Origin: Lentimicrobiaceae bacterium
GTDB taxonomy: Bacteria; Bacteroidota; Bacteroidia; Bacteroidales; UBA4417
Assembly: GCA_028697555.1 (NCBI GenBank)
Contig: JAQVEX010000019.1
Location: forward strand, 1-42,117
Length of the DNA stretch: 42,117 bases
Direction of reading: 5' to 3'
Part shown: positions 15,564 to 23,913 of the stretch, one piece after another
How the letters are laid out: the number at the start of each line of letters is the position of its first letter
How positions within the stretch are numbered: the stretch's first letter is position 1
Notes under the pieces: model-generated
Database searches by the model: none
Told to the model about the DNA's origin: nothing
Seen by the model: the letters and a program-made list of their open reading frames with translations, nothing else
Position numbers and translations under genes: made by a program

Positions 15564-18500
15564 TTATATTTTGATAAACTTATGTGTTGTATGTTTTCTA
15601 TTGTTATCAATAATTATAAGTATGTAATTTCCAGGCATTAAATTACTGACATCTATTATTTTATTATCAAGAACGCTGTTCTTAATAACATTTCCGTTAG
15701 AATTTAATATCATATATCTAGAAAAATCTTTCAAACTCTTAATTTTAATATAATCCGAAGTCGGATTTGGATATATTGCTGTTGAATTATCATACGAATA
15801 CACGTTTTCATACAACACGTTTGTGATATCAATATCGAAGTCGATAAATTGGTCGTTGCTGGTAGCTCTGACGGTTACAACAACTTCGGCATGATTGGGA
15901 TTTAATCTGGAAATAGTCATATTGCTATTGTTGTTAATCACGGCTTCAATATCGTTAGGTGAGCTGTTATTTATGACTGTATATACTATCAGAGAGTCGC
16001 AAACATCAGGGTCGGAAACGGTTCCAATCAGGTTGAACGTAGTATCGAAAGGATAATCGTATATGTAAATATGCTCGATTGGATTTGCCAAGTATGGCTC
16101 GGGGTTAGGTAAAGGCAAGCAATGTACTGTAAATATGGTTGCTACTTCTTGTCCGGCACTATTGGCATTTATGGTGATAACCGCATCGCCTACATCGGCA
16201 CTAAGTCGTTCTAAGTATAATGTTTTATCGTCTAAAATGGTTTGAACAAGTTCAGGGTTTGTATTATTAGCAACGCTTAAAACTATACTGTCGCTTGGGT
16301 CGTCTGGGTCGGCAAATGTGTTAGACAAATCCAATGTATCGTAGTCGGGATAGTACTCAAAAGTAACATCCGGAATAGGATTCAACACATAAGGCGGAAG
16401 GTTTTGCGGGTCGGTACAAAACACATTAAACGATGTATTTGCGTACTGTCCGTTGCTTTCGGCATTAATGGTAATGAGAACCGTATCGTTTTCGCTTGAA
16501 AGTCTTTCTAAATACAGAGTTTTTTCGTTAATAGTTGCCTGAACAAGTTGCGGATTAGTGTTACCACCAACGCTTAAAACAATATTTTCGATTGGGTCGT
16601 CGGGGTCGGCAAAGGTATTAGTTAAGTCTAATGTATCGTAACAAGGATAAGTTGTAAATAACACATCGTCGATGCTGTTAGCAACATAAGGCGGTTGGTT
16701 CGGTGTAGTAGGAGGTATGCCGTTGAAGTCGTCCATGCAAAAATAAGCTGGTGTAGTCATTCCCCAAGCATTACTTCTTGACGATTGCAACCCGAAGCGT
16801 ATGGATTTTATAATTCCCATAGTAGAAAGGTCGAACCATTCCCAAGTGTTAACAACATAATCTTCCGAATTGTTTGGCGAACGGTAGTCGGCAAGGTAGT
16901 AGTACAATGTGTCGGTGTATGTGTTATTTTCTCTTTTTCCAACAGCCCAAATTCTGAAATAATCAGGGTCGTTTCCTGAGTTTCCGCCAAAAGCCGGTCC
17001 GTAACCGTCTCCTTCCAAAATTGCTCTGTATGCCCATAAATTGTTGGTTACGTAGCAGCCTGAAACAACATCAGGATCATTATCGGCAGGTTTTACATCA
17101 GCAGGATAACCCATTGTAAAGCCAACTGCATATTGCTCTGATTCGTTTACGCCTTCGCCTGCAATAGCAGTATATTGAGCAGCCATTCCGCTTAATGTCG
17201 TATCTGTCCTGTTTGAAGCGGTAAATCCACCCCAATACGAACTGTGATAATAGTTATAGAAACTCCAAGTGTCGCTAATCATAGCATTTTCACCTGTATG
17301 TGGTGGAGTCCATGTACCGTTACTGTTTAAGGTAATATCTTCAAAAGTCGCTGTGCCGTGTGCTGCAGTAGCTTCAGTGCCCGACATCAGAATAGTCATA
17401 TCAACAAATAAGCTGTTGTAGGTACAACGTATTACAACTTCGTGATTAGTGAAAGCTACTGGATTAATTCTCTGTAAGGTCAATATGTTGGCAGAAAGAG
17501 AAGACTGAACATGAGTGTTAGTAGAATTTTGAATTGCCAGTTGCATGTTGGCATTGGGGTTGCCCGGAACTGCAAAAGCATTGGTAAGATTAATGGTTTT
17601 AGTTTCGGGATACGTGGTAAAATTCACAGGGTCAACCTGATTGGCAATAACGGGAGCAACTGCAGGAACATTACATATTACGTTAAAAGAAGTCTCTACA
17701 GTTTGTCCATTGCTGTTTGCCGATAAAACTATAGTTGAAGTGCCTGCATCGGGACTTATTCGTTTGACTTTTAAATTCCTATTTCCTGCAAGTAACGTAG
17801 CTTCAACCAATTGCGGATTGGAATTAGATGCAATGCTTATTACAATATTTTCATTTGGATCGTCGGGGTCGGCAAATGTATTGTTTAAAGAAATAATTGT
17901 GCTGTCGTTTGCGTTTTCAAAAACAACATCGCTTATAGGGTTTGCAACGTATGGCGGAAGATTTCCACCAGAAACGATTTCGTCAGCACCTGCACATGGT
18001 GTTGTTGTCGAACGCAGTTCGTTGTCGATATCGTGAGTTACGTAGCTCAAAGGATTAGCAACAGTAAGGTTTGTGCTATTACTTATATGCAGATTGGTAT
18101 TCGAAATAAAAGGATTTGTACTTATAATTTCTGTGTTATTATCGTTGCCGGAAGCCGTTTGCCATTCCTGTAAAGTAGCATATTCGTTTGAGCCGATTCT
18201 GCCGTAATAGTTACCGTTGAAAAGACATCTGTTGTAGTTGGAAGTAAAATTACTTATATCCGATTTATTATGCCTGACGATGTATCCGCTATTTTCGCTT
18301 ACAAACAGATTATTGTACATTTTAAAGTTAGGGATGACGGCATCTATGTAAACAACAGCACCGCTTCCTGTTCCTTGCATAAGTGCAGTATTGTTAGCCA
18401 GAATTACATTTTCGCTACTACTGTTAGAAAGTTTGAAAGCATAATTAAGGTTGGAATTGGAAGTAATTTTAACCATATTATTTCTTATAATAACAGGTTC

Positions 18501-19385
18501 TGTTGCTGAGCCAATAGCAGGTCGAACCTCTATGCCTGTTCCGTCTTTTGTCGAAAAATCGATGTTGATTATATTGTTTTCAATTACGCTATTGTCGTAA
18601 ACCCGAAACAAATCAATAGCTTGAAATCCGTTTTTTATATCTTCGTTGTTGCTAATTGTGTTGTTTTTTATAGAAGCATTTTTTTGATAAGTTGCATAAA
18701 TAGTTTTTGTGTACTGGTTTGTAAATGTGCAGTTATCAATTACTAAGTTGCTGTCGGGCGGAGTTATAGCGTTATTGCCTTGTAAGTAAAAAGCCATGTT
18801 TCCATTTACAAATTGCGAATTTAAAAAATGCAAATCCGAATCGGTGTAGTCGGCACTTTTGCTGTTGTCGTAAATAATATGTTTGTCGTTGTTATAGGTT
18901 GAAGTTGTAACATCAATACCATGAAAATATATACTGTCGAAGGTCAAGTTATTAACTTTATTTTCAAACACAACTAAATTCCCATAATTACTTGATGTTG
19001 TAACTATTTTCATGTTTTTAAAAGTAATGTATCTTACCGCCGAAAATTTAATTATTGGTTTTTCTAAATATCCTGCATTTCCGGTTAAAACAACTTGTTG
19101 GTTGTCGGGAGCTATACCTTTAAAAACAATCTGATTTTCAGCACTTAGTTCGTTAATAGTCGTAATAGTTAAAAACTCTTCATAAGTGCCAGGCATAACC
19201 TTAAAGGTAACTATACCTTGTACACCTTTGGTTGTGGCATCGTTAATAGCTGCCTGAAAACTCGTATAATTTGGATTATGTGCTGCGTTTTGGCTAATTA
19301 TGTACTCTCCGCTCAATTTTGTTTGAGCTACACTTATTTGCATTATAGCAATTAATGCTAATAGCAACAGATTAAATTTTCTCAT
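15564..19385 (-). CDS. Giant T9SS-secreted surface protein: beta-helix, tandem beta-sandwich repeats, DUF4465-like domain
   Basis: The 1273 residues begin with a signal peptide (about 1-20, ending SVAQ). A right-handed beta-helix region (about 30-470) has NNTI-type turns. Five ~95-residue repeats lie at about 476-571, 577-667, 897-990, 997-1088 and 1096-1188; most open with PPYVANPI and carry NTFADPDDP. Residues 675-888 match the DUF4465 pattern as I remember it: TFEDI, YWGGFTASNRTD, YLADYR, GMTTPAYFCMDDF. The last ~75 residues are a type IX sorting domain (AIYPNPTSDYIKIK ... MPGNYILII). It should be exported by Sec and T9SS and attached to the surface or released. The cobalamin riboswitch in front of it, and my recollection that DUF4465 includes the Bacteroides B12-binding BtuH proteins, suggest a role in cobamide capture. 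That function is inference. Confidence 0.85.
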   Translation of the reverse strand: MRKFNLLLLALIAIMQISVAQTKLSGEYIISQNAAHNPNYTSFQAAINDATTKGVQGIVTFKVMPGTYEEFLTITTINELSAENQIVFKGIAPDNQQVVLTGNAGYLEKPIIKFSAVRYITFKNMKIVTTSSNYGNLVVFENKVNNLTFDSIYFHGIDVTTSTYNNDKHIIYDNSKSADYTDSDLHFLNSQFVNGNMAFYLQGNNAITPPDSNLVIDNCTFTNQYTKTIYATYQKNASIKNNTISNNEDIKNGFQAIDLFRVYDNSVIENNIINIDFSTKDGTGIEVRPAIGSATEPVIIRNNMVKITSNSNLNYAFKLSNSSSENVILANNTALMQGTGSGAVVYIDAVIPNFKMYNNLFVSENSGYIVRHNKSDISNFTSNYNRCLFNGNYYGRIGSNEYATLQEWQTASGNDNNTEIISTNPFISNTNLHISNSTNLTVANPLSYVTHDIDNELRSTTTPCAGADEIVSGGNLPPYVANPISDVVFENANDSTIISLNNTFADPDDPNENIVISIASNSNPQLVEATLLAGNRNLKVKRISPDAGTSTIVLSANSNGQTVETSFNVICNVPAVAPVIANQVDPVNFTTYPETKTINLTNAFAVPGNPNANMQLAIQNSTNTHVQSSLSANILTLQRINPVAFTNHEVVIRCTYNSLFVDMTILMSGTEATAAHGTATFEDITLNSNGTWTPPHTGENAMISDTWSFYNYYHSSYWGGFTASNRTDTTLSGMAAQYTAIAGEGVNESEQYAVGFTMGYPADVKPADNDPDVVSGCYVTNNLWAYRAILEGDGYGPAFGGNSGNDPDYFRIWAVGKRENNTYTDTLYYYLADYRSPNNSEDYVVNTWEWFDLSTMGIIKSIRFGLQSSRSNAWGMTTPAYFCMDDFNGIPPTTPNQPPYVANSIDDVLFTTYPCYDTLDLTNTFADPDDPIENIVLSVGGNTNPQLVQATINEKTLYLERLSSENDTVLITINAESNGQYANTSFNVFCTDPQNLPPYVLNPIPDVTFEYYPDYDTLDLSNTFADPDDPSDSIVLSVANNTNPELVQTILDDKTLYLERLSADVGDAVITINANSAGQEVATIFTVHCLPLPNPEPYLANPIEHIYIYDYPFDTTFNLIGTVSDPDVCDSLIVYTVINNSSPNDIEAVINNNSNMTISRLNPNHAEVVVTVRATSNDQFIDFDIDITNVLYENVYSYDNSTAIYPNPTSDYIKIKSLKDFSRYMILNSNGNVIKNSVLDNKIIDVSNLMPGNYILIIIDNNRKHTTHKFIKI

Positions 19386-19453
19386 TTTGTTATATTTTAA
19401 TTGTTCATTAATAAATACTTCAATATCTATTTATAACAAAATACGAAATGGGT

Positions 19454-19506
19454 GGAGGTAATATACTGAAATATCGACACATCTCAGACCTCTAATCCCG
19501 GAAGTC
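19454..19506 (-). promoter_or_regulatory. Candidate riboswitch expression platform
   Basis: After the aptamer, the minus-strand RNA can form a GACTTC/GAGGTC hairpin (19506-19501 with 19492-19487, 8-base loop). The same GAGGT can instead pair with ACCTC further downstream (within 19459-19454). The two pairings exclude each other, as expected for a switch. No other evidence supports it. Confidence 0.4.
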
Positions 19507-19526
19507 GTATTATGTAATTTGAAAAT

Positions 19527-19668
19527 GGTAGGTCTTCTGACTTGTTTCGTACATTTTTGCCTTCCCGTAAAAACAGTGGCTTAATAAAAATGCTTTTAAA
19601 ACTTACAGCAGCGGGTACTGTTGCCGATTCTCACGGCATTCCCTTTTAATCTTTTAATAGAACCAATT
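19527..19668 (-). ncRNA. Cobalamin (B12) riboswitch aptamer
   Basis: The minus strand carries the conserved blocks in the right order: TTGGT at the 5' end, AAAGGGAATGCCGTGAGAAT, then ACAGTACCCGCTGCTGTAAG (the B12 box region), GCCACTG, CGGGAAGGC and finally AAGTCAGAAGACCTACC. The 5' GGT and 3' ACC can close the outer stem. It lies in the 288-bp leader of the T9SS surface protein gene (start 19385) and reads the same way, so B12 should control that gene. In Bacteroidota such elements normally precede BtuB-type transport or cobamide genes. Confidence 0.9.
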
Positions 19669-19676
19669 TTCGCTTG

Positions 19677-19706
19677 CAAATATATAACATTTTTATAACC
19701 TACAAA
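19677..19706 (-). promoter_or_regulatory. Promoter of the B12-riboswitch transcript
   Basis: The minus strand reads TTTG at 19706-19703 and TATATTTG at 19684-19677, with an 18-bp spacer. That is a good match to the Bacteroidota -33/-7 promoter. Transcription would start near 19673, only a few bases before the aptamer begins. Confidence 0.65.
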
Positions 19707-19778
19707 GTTTGACAATTAGAAAAGTTTTACAAAGTTTCAAATCTAAACATAAAAACATATAGATGTGTAGATATTTTG

Positions 19779-19786
19779 TACTTTTG
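19779..19786 (+). promoter_or_regulatory. -7 box of the osmC-like gene
   Basis: TACTTTTG matches TAnnTTTG and lies 49 bp before the chosen ATG at 19836. This supports the shorter reading frame, since a start at 19776 would lie upstream of the predicted transcription start. Confidence 0.45.
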
Positions 19787-19835
19787 CAAAATATTTATAT
19801 TTACATTTTATACTAACATACTAATATTACTAATT

Positions 19836-20255
19836 ATGAAACAGACTATTGAGACTAAATGGCAAGGAAAGATGAAATTCCTATCGAAAGTTAACAATCA
19901 CGAAATTATGATGGATGCTGCTGTCGCAAGCGGCGGAGAAGACAGCGGAGTACTTCCAAAACCTTTAATGGTAACTGCATTGGCTGGTTGTACAGGAATG
20001 GATGTCGTGTCTATTTTAAACAAAATGAAGGTACAATTCGACGAATTTGACGTAGTTATTGAAGCCGAAATGACCGAAGAACACCCAAAGCATTATACAG
20101 CAATGCACATTATATATAAGCTGAAAGGCAATAATATTGATAAAGAAAAAGTTGAAAAAGCCGTCAACTTATCGTTAGAAAAGTATTGTGGGGTAAATCA
20201 TGTTTACAAGCAAGTAATGAATATCACACATGAGATAGTGATTGGTGATTGGTGA
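19836..20255 (+). CDS. OsmC/Ohr family protein
   Basis: This 139-residue protein has the two redox cysteines of OsmC-family peroxidases: C52 in TALAGCTGMDVV and C118 in LEKYCGVNHV. OsmC and Ohr proteins reduce organic hydroperoxides; many YhfA-like members have no proven substrate, and this protein looks more like that branch. I chose ATG 19836 because the family starts with a short strand (KQTIETKWQGKMKF) and because the frame upstream is low-complexity leader sequence. The final codons (EIVIGDW, stop) are written by the heptamer array that begins at 20238, so the C-terminus depends on repeat number. Confidence 0.88.
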   Translation: MKQTIETKWQGKMKFLSKVNNHEIMMDAAVASGGEDSGVLPKPLMVTALAGCTGMDVVSILNKMKVQFDEFDVVIEAEMTEEHPKHYTAMHIIYKLKGNNIDKEKVEKAVNLSLEKYCGVNHVYKQVMNITHEIVIGDW

Positions 20256-20328
20256 GTGGTGAGTGGTGAGTGGTGAGTGGTGAGTGGTGAGTGGTGAGTG
20301 GTGAGTGGTGAGTGGTGAGTGGTCGGTG
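20238..20328. repeat. Heptamer array D1, overlapping the osmC stop codon
   Basis: Thirteen in-phase 7-bp units: GTGATTG twice, GTGAGTG ten times (20252-20321, perfect), then GTCGGTG. The osmC-like stop codon (20253-20255) is inside the third unit. This is the longest perfect array in the window. Confidence 0.95.
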
Positions 20329-20349
20329 TTAGTTACGAGTTTTATATTT

Positions 20350-20407
20350 TCGGTCATTGAGTGCCGATATTGAACGAAGTGAAATATCGGTGTATCGAAA
20401 TGCCGAA
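20350..20407 (+). repeat. Dispersed hairpin element, copy 1
   Basis: It begins TCGGTCATTGAG and ends TATCGAAATGCCGAA, with an internal CCGATATT ... AATATCGG stem. A second copy lies on the minus strand at 24410-24462 with the same ends and a different middle, so this is a repeat family and not chance. It resembles REP-like elements common in Bacteroidota genomes. Confidence 0.65.
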
Positions 20408-20428
20408 AATAGATGAGTAGTTGGAGTT

Positions 20429-20491
20429 AGTTACGAGTTACGAGTTACGAGTTAGGAGTATTGAGTTTCTCAACTCTTGACTCAGAACTCT
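20429..20491. repeat. Heptamer array D2 (AGTTACG family) with inverted right half
   Basis: AGTTACG three times, AGTTAGG, AGTATTG and AGTTTCT (20429-20470) are followed by CAACTCT, TGACTCA and GAACTCT (20471-20491). The second part carries AACTC, the complement of GAGTT. This again gives paired inverted heptamer arrays. Confidence 0.8.
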
Positions 20492-20665
20492 CCCGAAATT
20501 TCGGGACAGAACTAACCGCACCCCGTACTAACCAACAGTTATCCAAATTATGCTTTTTTTTTGCAATCAATAAACTTTTACGGTTTTAATTTTGTTTTTT
20601 TCATTTTCTTTGCTTGTCCAAAGAAAACGAAACAAAAGAAAAGACACTTTTTACAAGGAATTTTT

Positions 20666-20816
20666 TATTGCCCTATGGCAATAAAAACCGTATAAAAGAA
20701 ACTAAATTTCTTACAGGATTCAGAAATTTTAACGTTTCTTTTATACATATTCTGCGTAAAAAGGTTTTTAGTCCCGAAGTTTCGGGATAACCCGCAACAT
20801 CCCGAAACTTCGGGAC
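20666..20816. repeat. Three tandem hairpins
   Basis: First, TATTGCC (20666-20672) pairs with GGCAATA (20677-20683). Second, GTATAAAAGAAAC (20690-20702) pairs with GTTTCTTTTATAC (20734-20746), and near-complementary inner arms extend the stem to about 22 bp. Third, 20771-20788 and 20799-20816 are perfect 18-bp reverse complements. Each arm of the third hairpin is itself nearly palindromic around the core CCCGAA..TTCGGG. Confidence 0.8.
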
Positions 20817-21010
20817 AACACGCATCAGACAATGCCCAATAGCTAACAATATTCCAAAAGAGATATACCCTTAAAGCTTATTAAAAAAAACCTTCTTTTT
20901 CTTTTCGGATTTAGCCATTTGTGTTGTAAACTATAAGTACAAAAATAATATTTAGGTGATATTAAATTTGTTTATTGGGTAAATAAATGTGTGTTTTATA
21001 ATTTTATTAG

Positions 21011-21031
21011 TTGTTTATTTTAAAATTGTTG
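21011..21031. repeat. Left copy of a perfect 21-bp direct repeat bounding the PIN/DUF4435-like gene
   Basis: The first 20 bases are TTGTTTATTTTAAAATTGTT, then G. An identical 21-mer is at 24257-24277. The flanking bases differ on both sides, so identity stops sharply. The two copies enclose 3225 bp carrying one gene. Confidence 0.85.
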
Positions 21032-21039
21032 TATATTTG
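21011..21039 (+). promoter_or_regulatory. Predicted promoter of the PIN/DUF4435-like gene
   Basis: TATATTTG at 21032-21039 matches TAnnTTTG. A TTG at 21011-21013, 18 bp upstream, could be the -33 element and lies inside the left direct repeat. Expected transcription start is near 21043, giving a leader of about 117 bases. Confidence 0.45.
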
Positions 21040-21159
21040 TTTTGGGGATTAAGTGTCGACGGAAAGCATAGGAAACAAATAACAATATTGAAGCATTGAA
21101 AGATAAATAATTATGAAAATATGAAAGTGAAATATTGACCAATAAAATACATACTAAAT

Positions 21160-23913
21160 ATGACTAAAATTTTATCTTCAGAAATAATATCTCTAGTTCA
21201 CCATGTAAAGCTAAACGAAAGTGGTTGGTGGGAAAAATCTATTCAAAACATTTTAATTTCAATTTTTGGAATTAATAAAAATGTGCCACAAAATGAAAAT
21301 GAGTTATTATCTAATTTAGGAAAAGTGCTTAATTCAGATTTCGATAATAATAGAATTATTAAGCAGTTTGAGTTTTTGAAATTGCATAAAAAAGTTGTAA
21401 AGGTATCCGAAGGGCTATATGCTTTATCTGATGAAACATATGAAGATTTTAGATTGTCATTCGATTTTCAAAAAAACATTGAATTTGAAGCTGAAAAAAG
21501 ATTCAAGGAACTTTGCGGAAAATTATGTCCGGAAATCCAAACAAAAAATTTATGGAGTGAGTTAAATGAACACTTGATTATTCCTTTAATAAGAGAAATT
21601 GGAGCTAAAACTTATGAATTAATTAGTGGCGAAAATGCTATTTCAATTGAACAATACGGACAGTTTAATTCATTTCTCTCGCGTTATAATGAAAATAAAG
21701 TAAAAATTCAGACATTGCTTCTAAACTATTTTGATTTTAACAATAAATTTGTAAAAAAATATGTCTTGCATCAATTAAACGCGTATTTTTTTGTTGAATC
21801 CACAAATCTAAATCAAAAAACGGTAGATAAAGTGTATGCTTTATCGAAATCGCAAACCAATTTGAAAGTCTTTGTTGATACGAACTTTTTATTAACTCTT
21901 CTTGATTTACACGATAACCCTTCTAATGAAGCAGCATATTCACTCGTAGAACTACTAGATGAGATAAAAAATCGTGTAAAAGTTAAGTTCTATGTATTAC
22001 CTGTAACGGTAATGGAGTTTCAAAATCTAATCTCAAAATTTAAAGATTATCTAAAAAAGCTTAAACCATCGTTAAACCAAGCTATAGCTGCTGAAAATAC
22101 GGAGGATTTTTCTGGTATTATAAAAAAGTATTTTCAGAAGTGTCACGAAAAGGGAATAATGTTAGACGTAGACGATTACTTCGACCCTTATCTAGATAAT
22201 TTCACAGTAAATATCAGGAAAAAAGGTATTGAAATACAGCAGGACAATATGGATAAATACTCAACAGATATACGGGTTGTTAATGATTTACTAGATCAGG
22301 TTGAATATCGATTTGACCGTAACGACAGAGCAGGGAAATATGTAGGACTAAATGAAGAAGAAAAGGAATTGAGAAAGCGAAATATTTATGATAAATTCAA
22401 TCATGATTGCAAAATGTGGCACTATGTAAAAGATAAACGACCTGCCTACATTGATTCTACAAAAGATGTCGTCAACTGGATTTTAACGTTAGATTTTAGC
22501 TTTCTTGAGTATGATAAATATAAGCAATACAGAGACACAAATACCAAAATTAGCATATGTTTGCACCCTAATGAATTTATCTCAATGCTACAATTCTGGG
22601 TTCCTAGAACAGAAAAATTTGAAAATGCTATTTTAGGCAATTTTAGATTACCATTTCTATTCAAAGAAGTTGATAGCGAATCTGAAAGAGTGAGCCTTGC
22701 TATTTTGAATGCAATGTCCCAGTACGATGATAGTGAAAAGTTTACTAGCGAACTTGTTACAGAAATTCTAACAAATAAGGCTTTACGTCAAAAGATAAAA
22801 GTAAGCAACACAGTTGAAGAAAACGCTAAACTTATTAAAGAAGAGATATTTAAAAGATATGAAGTAACTAAACAACTACTTGGTCAAGAGAAAGAAAAAA
22901 AAGAAAGCTTGTCAGAAGAACTAAGTTTGGTCAAAAATGAAATTGGAACATTAAATAAAAAGATTGACGAACTTCAAGATAAGACAAACAAGAAAATAGA
23001 GAAGGAGCTGGAACTGGTTCGTAATTCGAGAATACAAGAACTTAGTAGCAGAAAGGAAACTCTTAGTGTAAAAATCGAACAAGTTAAAATTCGAATTTCT
23101 GATTATGAAGAACAAATTAAGAAAGCTGATATAGAAGTTGAACAAATTAACAAAACATTCAGTACCCTCATTAAGTCTGTTTTCCTGGGTCAATCTAAAT
23201 ATAAGTCTAATCTGAAAGATAAAATCCATAGTAAATACTATGATTCTGAAAAATATAGAAAAATGAAGGATGAATTATCCTCTCTGACCGAAGAGTTTAA
23301 TAATTTAATAATTCCAAGAATTGATGAGAAAATAATCATTTATTGCGAAAACCAAAACTCAACATTTTTTAATAAACTAAATTTTCAGAATATTCACTTT
23401 ATACCAGAAAAAAATAGTAGTGGAGTCTTTATACAAACGGTTGCAAATCCAACTCATTTTGGTTTGAGGGATAGGGATTTTCTCACAGACAACGAAATAA
23501 TGAAATTAAAAAATCAATACAGTAACTATATAATACTTGACTACTACTGCTTTGAAAACTACTTATATCATCCCGATAACATTTCTGAGTTGCAAATAAA
23601 AGGCTTTGATAGGGAATTATACGTGCAAGAATTGATTAAGCAGAAAAATTCGAGGTATGATACAATCCTATTGAAACTGACTAATGCAAGAAATGGATAT
23701 CAGGAATTTAAATTGCCTGACAACAAGTTTCGTGAAAAAGATGAAATTGTTTGTGATTATCTTAAATCAAATGATGTAGAAATATTTTTAAAATCATACA
23801 GTCTCAAAACTGAATTTGATAGAACAATTATTGCTGAATTTCAACTATCGCCTGAAAAGCTTTCTTCTACATACTGGTTTAGGAAGAAAATCGAACAATT
23901 ACTAACATTTTAA
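21160..23913 (+). CDS. Large PIN-nuclease / coiled-coil / DUF4435 (TOPRIM)-like protein; candidate defence effector
   Basis: I do not recognise this 917-residue protein as a named family. Residues 1-230 are an unassigned, mainly helical region. A PIN-like nuclease fold follows: D240 in VFVDTN, E286 in VMEF, D416 in NHDCKMWHYV and D445 in LTLDFSF, giving the four expected acidic positions with a long insertion between the second and third. Residues ~555-670 are a charged coiled coil. The C-terminus (~720-880) resembles DUF4435, a TOPRIM-type domain: E730 in IIYCE, D771 and D773 in GLRDRDF, and the later FENYL (E799). DUF4435 is also the fold of AriB in PARIS anti-phage systems; no ATPase is seen here. 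The gene stands alone, with repeats and hairpins on both sides. Defence function is inference. Confidence 0.75.
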   Translation: MTKILSSEIISLVHHVKLNESGWWEKSIQNILISIFGINKNVPQNENELLSNLGKVLNSDFDNNRIIKQFEFLKLHKKVVKVSEGLYALSDETYEDFRLSFDFQKNIEFEAEKRFKELCGKLCPEIQTKNLWSELNEHLIIPLIREIGAKTYELISGENAISIEQYGQFNSFLSRYNENKVKIQTLLLNYFDFNNKFVKKYVLHQLNAYFFVESTNLNQKTVDKVYALSKSQTNLKVFVDTNFLLTLLDLHDNPSNEAAYSLVELLDEIKNRVKVKFYVLPVTVMEFQNLISKFKDYLKKLKPSLNQAIAAENTEDFSGIIKKYFQKCHEKGIMLDVDDYFDPYLDNFTVNIRKKGIEIQQDNMDKYSTDIRVVNDLLDQVEYRFDRNDRAGKYVGLNEEEKELRKRNIYDKFNHDCKMWHYVKDKRPAYIDSTKDVVNWILTLDFSFLEYDKYKQYRDTNTKISICLHPNEFISMLQFWVPRTEKFENAILGNFRLPFLFKEVDSESERVSLAILNAMSQYDDSEKFTSELVTEILTNKALRQKIKVSNTVEENAKLIKEEIFKRYEVTKQLLGQEKEKKESLSEELSLVKNEIGTLNKKIDELQDKTNKKIEKELELVRNSRIQELSSRKETLSVKIEQVKIRISDYEEQIKKADIEVEQINKTFSTLIKSVFLGQSKYKSNLKDKIHSKYYDSEKYRKMKDELSSLTEEFNNLIIPRIDEKIIIYCENQNSTFFNKLNFQNIHFIPEKNSSGVFIQTVANPTHFGLRDRDFLTDNEIMKLKNQYSNYIILDYYCFENYLYHPDNISELQIKGFDRELYVQELIKQKNSRYDTILLKLTNARNGYQEFKLPDNKFREKDEIVCDYLKSNDVEIFLKSYSLKTEFDRTIIAEFQLSPEKLSSTYWFRKKIEQLLTF

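Larger units (their letters stand above)
20256..21159. other. 904-bp repeat-rich intergenic region upstream of the PIN/DUF4435-like gene
   Basis: No credible gene is seen. From left to right it holds: the rest of array D1; a dispersed hairpin element (20350-20407); heptamer array D2 (20429-20491); a perfect palindrome TCCCGAAATTTCGGGA (20491-20506); an AT-rich stretch; three successive hairpins (20666-20816); another AT-rich stretch; and the promoter and left 21-bp direct repeat (21011-21039). A 5' leader of about 115 bases then runs to the ATG at 21160. Confidence 0.75.

Noticed and set aside
19776..19835. 20-residue N-terminal extension of the OsmC-like protein
   Set aside because: The extension overlaps the predicted -7 box and is low complexity; ATG 19836 fits the family start.
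20238..20328. CRISPR array
   Set aside because: Units are 7 bp, contiguous and without spacers; there are no cas genes in the window.
20560..20680. Remnant of a short conserved hypothetical gene
   Set aside because: The AAAGAAAACGAAACAAAAG-type sequence resembles a stretch seen often in Bacteroidota intergenic DNA, but no intact frame or motif supports a gene.
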